Source of the DNA: Lichenostomus cassidix
Taxonomy: Eukaryota; Chordata; Aves; Passeriformes; Meliphagidae
Direction: 5' to 3'
Length of the DNA stretch: 64,000 bases
Assembly (NCBI GenBank): GCA_008360975.2
Contig: CM039193.1
Location: forward strand, 16,048,501-16,112,500
The notes beneath the pieces were generated by a model. That model was not told the DNA's origin and searched no databases. It saw nothing but the letters and a program-made list of their open reading frames with translations. The stretch's first letter is position 1, and each line of letters starts with the position of its first letter. Made by a program: the position numbers and the translations under genes. This document shows positions 60,701 through 64,000 of the stretch, in pieces.

Positions 60701-61348
60701 ATTAAGATTTTGTGAATCTTGGAACTAATATTGCCTGGAACTACTATTTCTCTGTAGGGTGAGGTGTCTTTTAGCGTAGTACAACTCCAACGTCAAGCTC
60801 AGTCTTGGAGTAAGTGGAAGCAACAGCAGTTGTTGCATTTGCCCAAGGATTTGAAGATTCCTTGTATAAACCACAGCAACAGGATGTTTTGAACAGGACC
60901 TTGACATTCTATACCTAACTCTAATTCAAACGTCAGCGACTTGCCTTCATTGGGTTTTCTTTGCATAATAAAACAGCATGTGCATTCCTGAGAAAATTGG
61001 TGGAATTCTGCTATAAATCTCTCCATCGTCAGTGTACCTGCTGGCCCCATCTGAAAATTGAGAAGGAGCTACAGTGGTAGAAGAAAAGCAATTAAAACAA
61101 CTTCTTTGAATCCTACTTTTTTTTTTTTTTTCCCCAATAGTTGGGTTGGTTTTATTGCTGTATGCAAGACTCAAATCCTTTTTTGTCTTTTCCTCTGTTT
61201 GGTTTTTAGCTTATTTACCCTTTTTTAGATAAGGGATATTGCATATCCCTTCTGTGGGAGTATCAGCCAAAACTGGGGAGGCTGGAGAGAGCAAGAGCCT
61301 TTGGGAAACAAATTGTGATATTTAAAATTTCCTCTGATCATGCTTCTT

Positions 61349-61356
61349 TGTAAATA
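61349..61356 (+). promoter_or_regulatory. Pumilio-type element in 3'UTR
   Basis: TGTAAATA, a perfect match to the Pumilio (PUM1/PUM2) recognition element UGUANAUA, on the transcript strand. Confidence 0.5.
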
Positions 61357-61624
61357 CCCCCATTTGAATGCTGTGTATTTGTACAGGAAATTGAGCAAAA
61401 AATGTATAGATTGTGATGTCTGACTGGTATTCTGCCCTGTAAATGTGTTTTTAACCTCTGGCATTCTGTGCTTATTTAAAAAAAAAAAAAGGCAAAAACC
61501 TCTAACCACTTCTCTTTTGTGTATTCATGTTTAAAATAAAATGAAAACAGCTATCTTATCTATAATGGAAATCAAATTCAAAAGGAAAAAATTAATTTGT
61601 ACAAGTGTCCTAAAGGTACTTCAT

Positions 61625-61632
61625 TGTATATA
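61625..61632 (+). promoter_or_regulatory. Pumilio-type element in 3'UTR
   Basis: TGTATATA matches UGUANAUA. It lies 269 nt after the first copy. Confidence 0.5.
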
Positions 61633-61682
61633 TTGTGATAGCATGTTTCCAGAACCAACAAATAAGTGGTGTGAATTTTAGA

Positions 61683-61690
61683 TGTAAATA
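61683..61690 (+). promoter_or_regulatory. Pumilio-type element in 3'UTR
   Basis: TGTAAATA, the third copy, 60 nt before the ATTAAA signal at 61750. This is close to the poly(A) site, where such elements often act. Confidence 0.5.
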
Positions 61691-61749
61691 TCTGCCGTTT
61701 GTTTTGGGTTCCTTTCCCTTACCCATTCACTCGACTGCTGTGATGTGGA

Positions 61750-61755
61750 ATTAAA
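61750..61755 (+). terminator. DOCK3: Probable DOCK3 poly(A) signal ATTAAA
   Basis: ATTAAA is the commonest variant hexamer. It is followed by an A-rich candidate cleavage region and then GT-rich sequence (GCTGTATGGTCATTGCTGTC) suitable for CstF. AATAAA at 61535-61540 is an alternative upstream signal. Confidence 0.5.
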
Positions 61756-61775
61756 GATTAATACCTGATATTAAA

Positions 61776-62626
61776 ACAGTACAGCTGTATGGTCATTGCT
61801 GTCCTCGAGGCAGGGCTACCCTTGGGCTGCTGCAAACCTTCACAAGGGACAGAGGAACAGCCTTCACTTCCCACCTTTGTGTGAATGAGGAAAATGGGGG
61901 GCAACCAAAAGGACTTTGTGTATGGTGGGGGAACAGCTTCCATGTTACTCTTTTAGCAGACAGTGTGTTATTTAATAGCGACTTCTTGAAGCAAGCAGCC
62001 GGACATCCCCCTCCCGGTCTAGTCAGGTAAACTATGTACATACAACAGCCCCAGGCACAGTTTTGGGGCAGTACTTTCAGAGACAAAGGGAATGGAATTA
62101 GCTCCTCCCCTAGGACAGCTGTGGAGTGGTTCTGTGACACTTAGTTACCAGCTGGGGTTAAACCACCACTGCCTCGCTGCCTAAAAGATTGCTACTCTTT
62201 TATTACAATTGTACTTAAGTAACAATCATTTTAACAGAGTAGATGTGAAAGAATAATAGTTAAGAGATACAGAACACAGGATTTGGGAATTTAGGGCTAT
62301 GGTGACTTCCATGTGCTCCTAATTTCAAATTTTCTTCCATTGCCACTGTTAAACCAGGTCAGCATACAGGAGACAAAATAACTTATTTCTTGTCTTGACA
62401 AACGAACCAAACTTCTGAAACCTGTCCCAAAAAACATTTAGCAGCAAGTCTGAGTCTCCAGCTGGCCCCAGAGTGTACGTGGATCACCAAGGCACCCTTT
62501 ACACACACCACATACAAATACTGAGAAGAGAAATTAACACGGTATTTCAATGCGCCTAAAATACCAAAGCGTGGCTTAGCTAAAGTGTTCACCTGACACC
62601 TGAAGAAGTCTGTATCAGTCATGAAT
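61776..62626. other. Intergenic stretch after DOCK3
   Basis: No exon, RNA gene or recognisable repeat seen on either strand. If the DOCK3 transcript runs past 61775, part of this would be UTR. Confidence 0.5.
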
Positions 62627-63035
62627 AGAATCATAGAATCATTCCGGTTGGACAAGATCTGCAAGATCATCAAGTCCAACCTTCAGCCAAATACCACTCT
62701 GTCCTCTAAACAATATCATGAAGTGCCATGTCCGGTTGGTTTTTTAACACTTCTGGGCTTGGTGACTCCACCATTTCCCTGAGCAACCTGTTGCAGTGCT
62801 TAACCACCTTTTCAATGAAGAAACTTTTCCTAATATCCAACATGAACCTCCCCTGGCACAACTTGAAGCCCTTTCCTCTTCTCCTGTCACTTGTTCCCTG
62901 GGAGAAAAGGCTGACCCATACCTGGCTACAACCTTTCAGGTAGCTGTAGAGAGTGATAAACCTCCAGCCTAAATACCATGGTACCCTCAGCCACTTCTCT
63001 TAGGACTTATGCTCCAGACCCTTCCCTGTATCTTC
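62627..63035 (-). mobile_element. CR1 LINE, 5'-truncated
   Basis: It begins AGAATCATAGAATCATTCCG, the reverse complement of the CR1 terminal repeat. GATCATCAAGTCCAACCTTC, GTGACTCCACCATTTCCCTG, CAACCTGTTGCAGTGCTTAA, CACTTGTTCCCTGGGAGAAA and CTCCAGACCCTTCCCTG follow in the CR1 order. It is on the minus strand, in intergenic sequence downstream of DOCK3. The right edge is approximate. Confidence 0.93.
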
Positions 63036-64000
63036 AATCAGACCCTTTGAGACTGTTCCTAAGCCAGTTTATTAAATCTTAGCTAAGTAAATATCTTTTT
63101 TTTTCAGATAAAAACTATTTATTAACCAAGCACAGGAAATAAAAACTGTATTTGGCACAACAAAAGATGTATGACACCCTCAGCTTTAAATAGGAGTTTA
63201 AAAAATAGTCTAGTTTCTGTTAAAACCAACAGAATATTTTTCTTCAGTGCAAGTCCAATACTTTATTGAAGCTGCCACTAGCCAGATTGAAATCTAAATT
63301 CCATGTCCAAATACCTCTCTTTATCTAAATAAGAAAACTTCAGCACGGTTTCAATATACGACTTGTCCGACTCAGTATAAAGTTCATTTCAAAGCTGGTA
63401 AGAGGAGAAATTAAGCCTCTAAAAATTACTCTAACCTGGCTGATAAAAGATTCAGCCTTCTACACCCTATGCATAAATGTGCCTCCATTTGCAGATGATT
63501 CTTAACAAGTCATGGACACAGACACACAGTTCACAAGGCAGTGCTCTGAGCTCAGGTCTCTTATGAGAAGGTTCACACACTCCTTTCTCCCTTTTGATGG
63601 GCTTTATTGTCAATCTCACATAAATTAAAACCAAATTTGGAATAGTAGATCTATTACACTTCATCTTCTATTCAGCATTCATTCACAGCAGCACTGCATT
63701 ACATTTTCCCTGTTTCCCCTCCCGCTGACAGAACCCAATTCTTTGTCCTCACAGCCCAACACCTGAGGCTGAGCCCCTTCATCCACCCCCCACCACTGCT
63801 GTAACAGATTTGTGTTCTCAGACTGCAGAGCCAGCACAACTCCAGCCCCCACAGCAGCCTCACCATGAACATCCCCCATTTGCCTTCACTTCCCAGCAAC
63901 TCCGAACTCCACACATCCACCAAGCCCAATTAACTCTCCTTGCCCACTCACTGGCTGACTAGCCCAGAGGACAGAAGGCTCTGGGCAGACCTTACAGCCC
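63036..64000. other. Intergenic end of window
   Basis: TTTATT occurs at 63117-63122 and again near 63262, which would be AATAAA on the minus strand. The last 300 nt are C-rich on the + strand. Two overlapping minus-strand ORFs (63679-63929) show no recognisable protein. The stretch could hold the 3' end of a convergent transcript, but nothing here proves it. Confidence 0.4.

Larger units (their letters stand above)
1..61775 (+). other. DOCK3: DOCK3 gene, 3' two-thirds (5' end outside window)
   Basis: DOCK3 (MOCA) is a brain-enriched atypical guanine-nucleotide exchange factor that activates Rac1 through a DHR-2 domain, partners with ELMO and WAVE proteins, and promotes axon growth. Reading + strand exons in order gives 34 phase-compatible coding exons totalling 4,170 nt, a multiple of three, ending in TAG at 57772-57774. 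The encoded protein follows DOCK3 rather than DOCK4 to the final residues (KEEQAR...AWEHG...EQ). The first exon here corresponds to about residue 640 of a ~2,030-residue protein. Introns range from 122 nt (24982-25103) to 5.4 kb. Introns not listed separately (for example 372-720, 822-2124, 11157-12121, 16559-18086, 18163-19079, 19517-20801, 23151-24954, 40891-41868, 41953-43189, 43847-45311, 51632-52554) showed me nothing beyond splice signals and any repeat listed elsewhere. The exact 3' end is an inference. Confidence 0.97.
57775..61775 (+). other. DOCK3: DOCK3 3' untranslated region (probable extent)
   Basis: About 4 kb follow the stop with no coding potential. It carries AATAAA hexamers at several places (one at 61535-61540) and an ATTAAA at 61750-61755 with a GT-rich stretch 30-40 nt later. 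Three perfect TGTANATA motifs occupy its last 430 nt. A tandem 12-mer (ATTGTTCTTTAC twice) is at 59257-59280. The extent is inferred: the transcript could end at an earlier signal, and I saw no repeat insertion that would argue against UTR status. Confidence 0.6.

Overview
The window is vertebrate nuclear DNA from a bird, most likely a passerine. It carries many short phase-compatible exons with GT-AG introns. The repeats are 5'-truncated CR1 LINE copies plus one tRNA-Ile-headed SINE with a CR1-like tail, the arrangement known from the songbird TguSINE1 family. There is no sign of bacterial or viral gene organisation.

One gene fills almost the whole window: the 3' two-thirds of DOCK3 (MOCA, dedicator of cytokinesis 3) on the + strand. 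I traced 34 constitutive exons (called w1 to w34) from 288 to 57774. Every junction is phase-consistent and the exons sum to 4,170 nt: 1,389 residues plus a stop. By length comparison this is roughly residue 640 to the end of the ~2,030-residue protein. The N-terminal SH3 domain, the DHR-1/C2 domain and the promoter lie upstream of the window. Exons w1-w17 (288-26961) encode the helical region between DHR-1 and DHR-2. Exons w18-w27 (27445-43306) encode the DHR-2 Rac-GEF domain. Exons w28-w34 (43725-57774) encode a Ser/Thr/Pro-rich tail with SH3-ligand motifs. A 3'UTR of about 4 kb follows, with a likely poly(A) signal near 61750. The rest of the window is intergenic and contains one CR1 copy.

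The most interesting content is unlisted alternative exon structure. A 123-nt in-phase cassette exon (c2, 55981-56103) sits between w32 and w33. It encodes PSSWSLDSG and PPVPPR, which I recall at the equivalent place in the paralogue DOCK4 but not in the canonical mammalian DOCK3 isoform. A second, less certain 153-nt in-phase exon (c1, 47985-48137) lies between w30 and w31. A 27-nt microexon (w15, 24955-24981) has a TGC-rich upstream tract typical of neural microexons. Exon w7 has two in-frame donors 42 nt apart. Together these suggest regulated variation in the helical region and in the number of SH3-binding sites in the tail.

All exon calls rest on reading the sequence plus remembered DOCK-family sequences. 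No alignment or database search was run.
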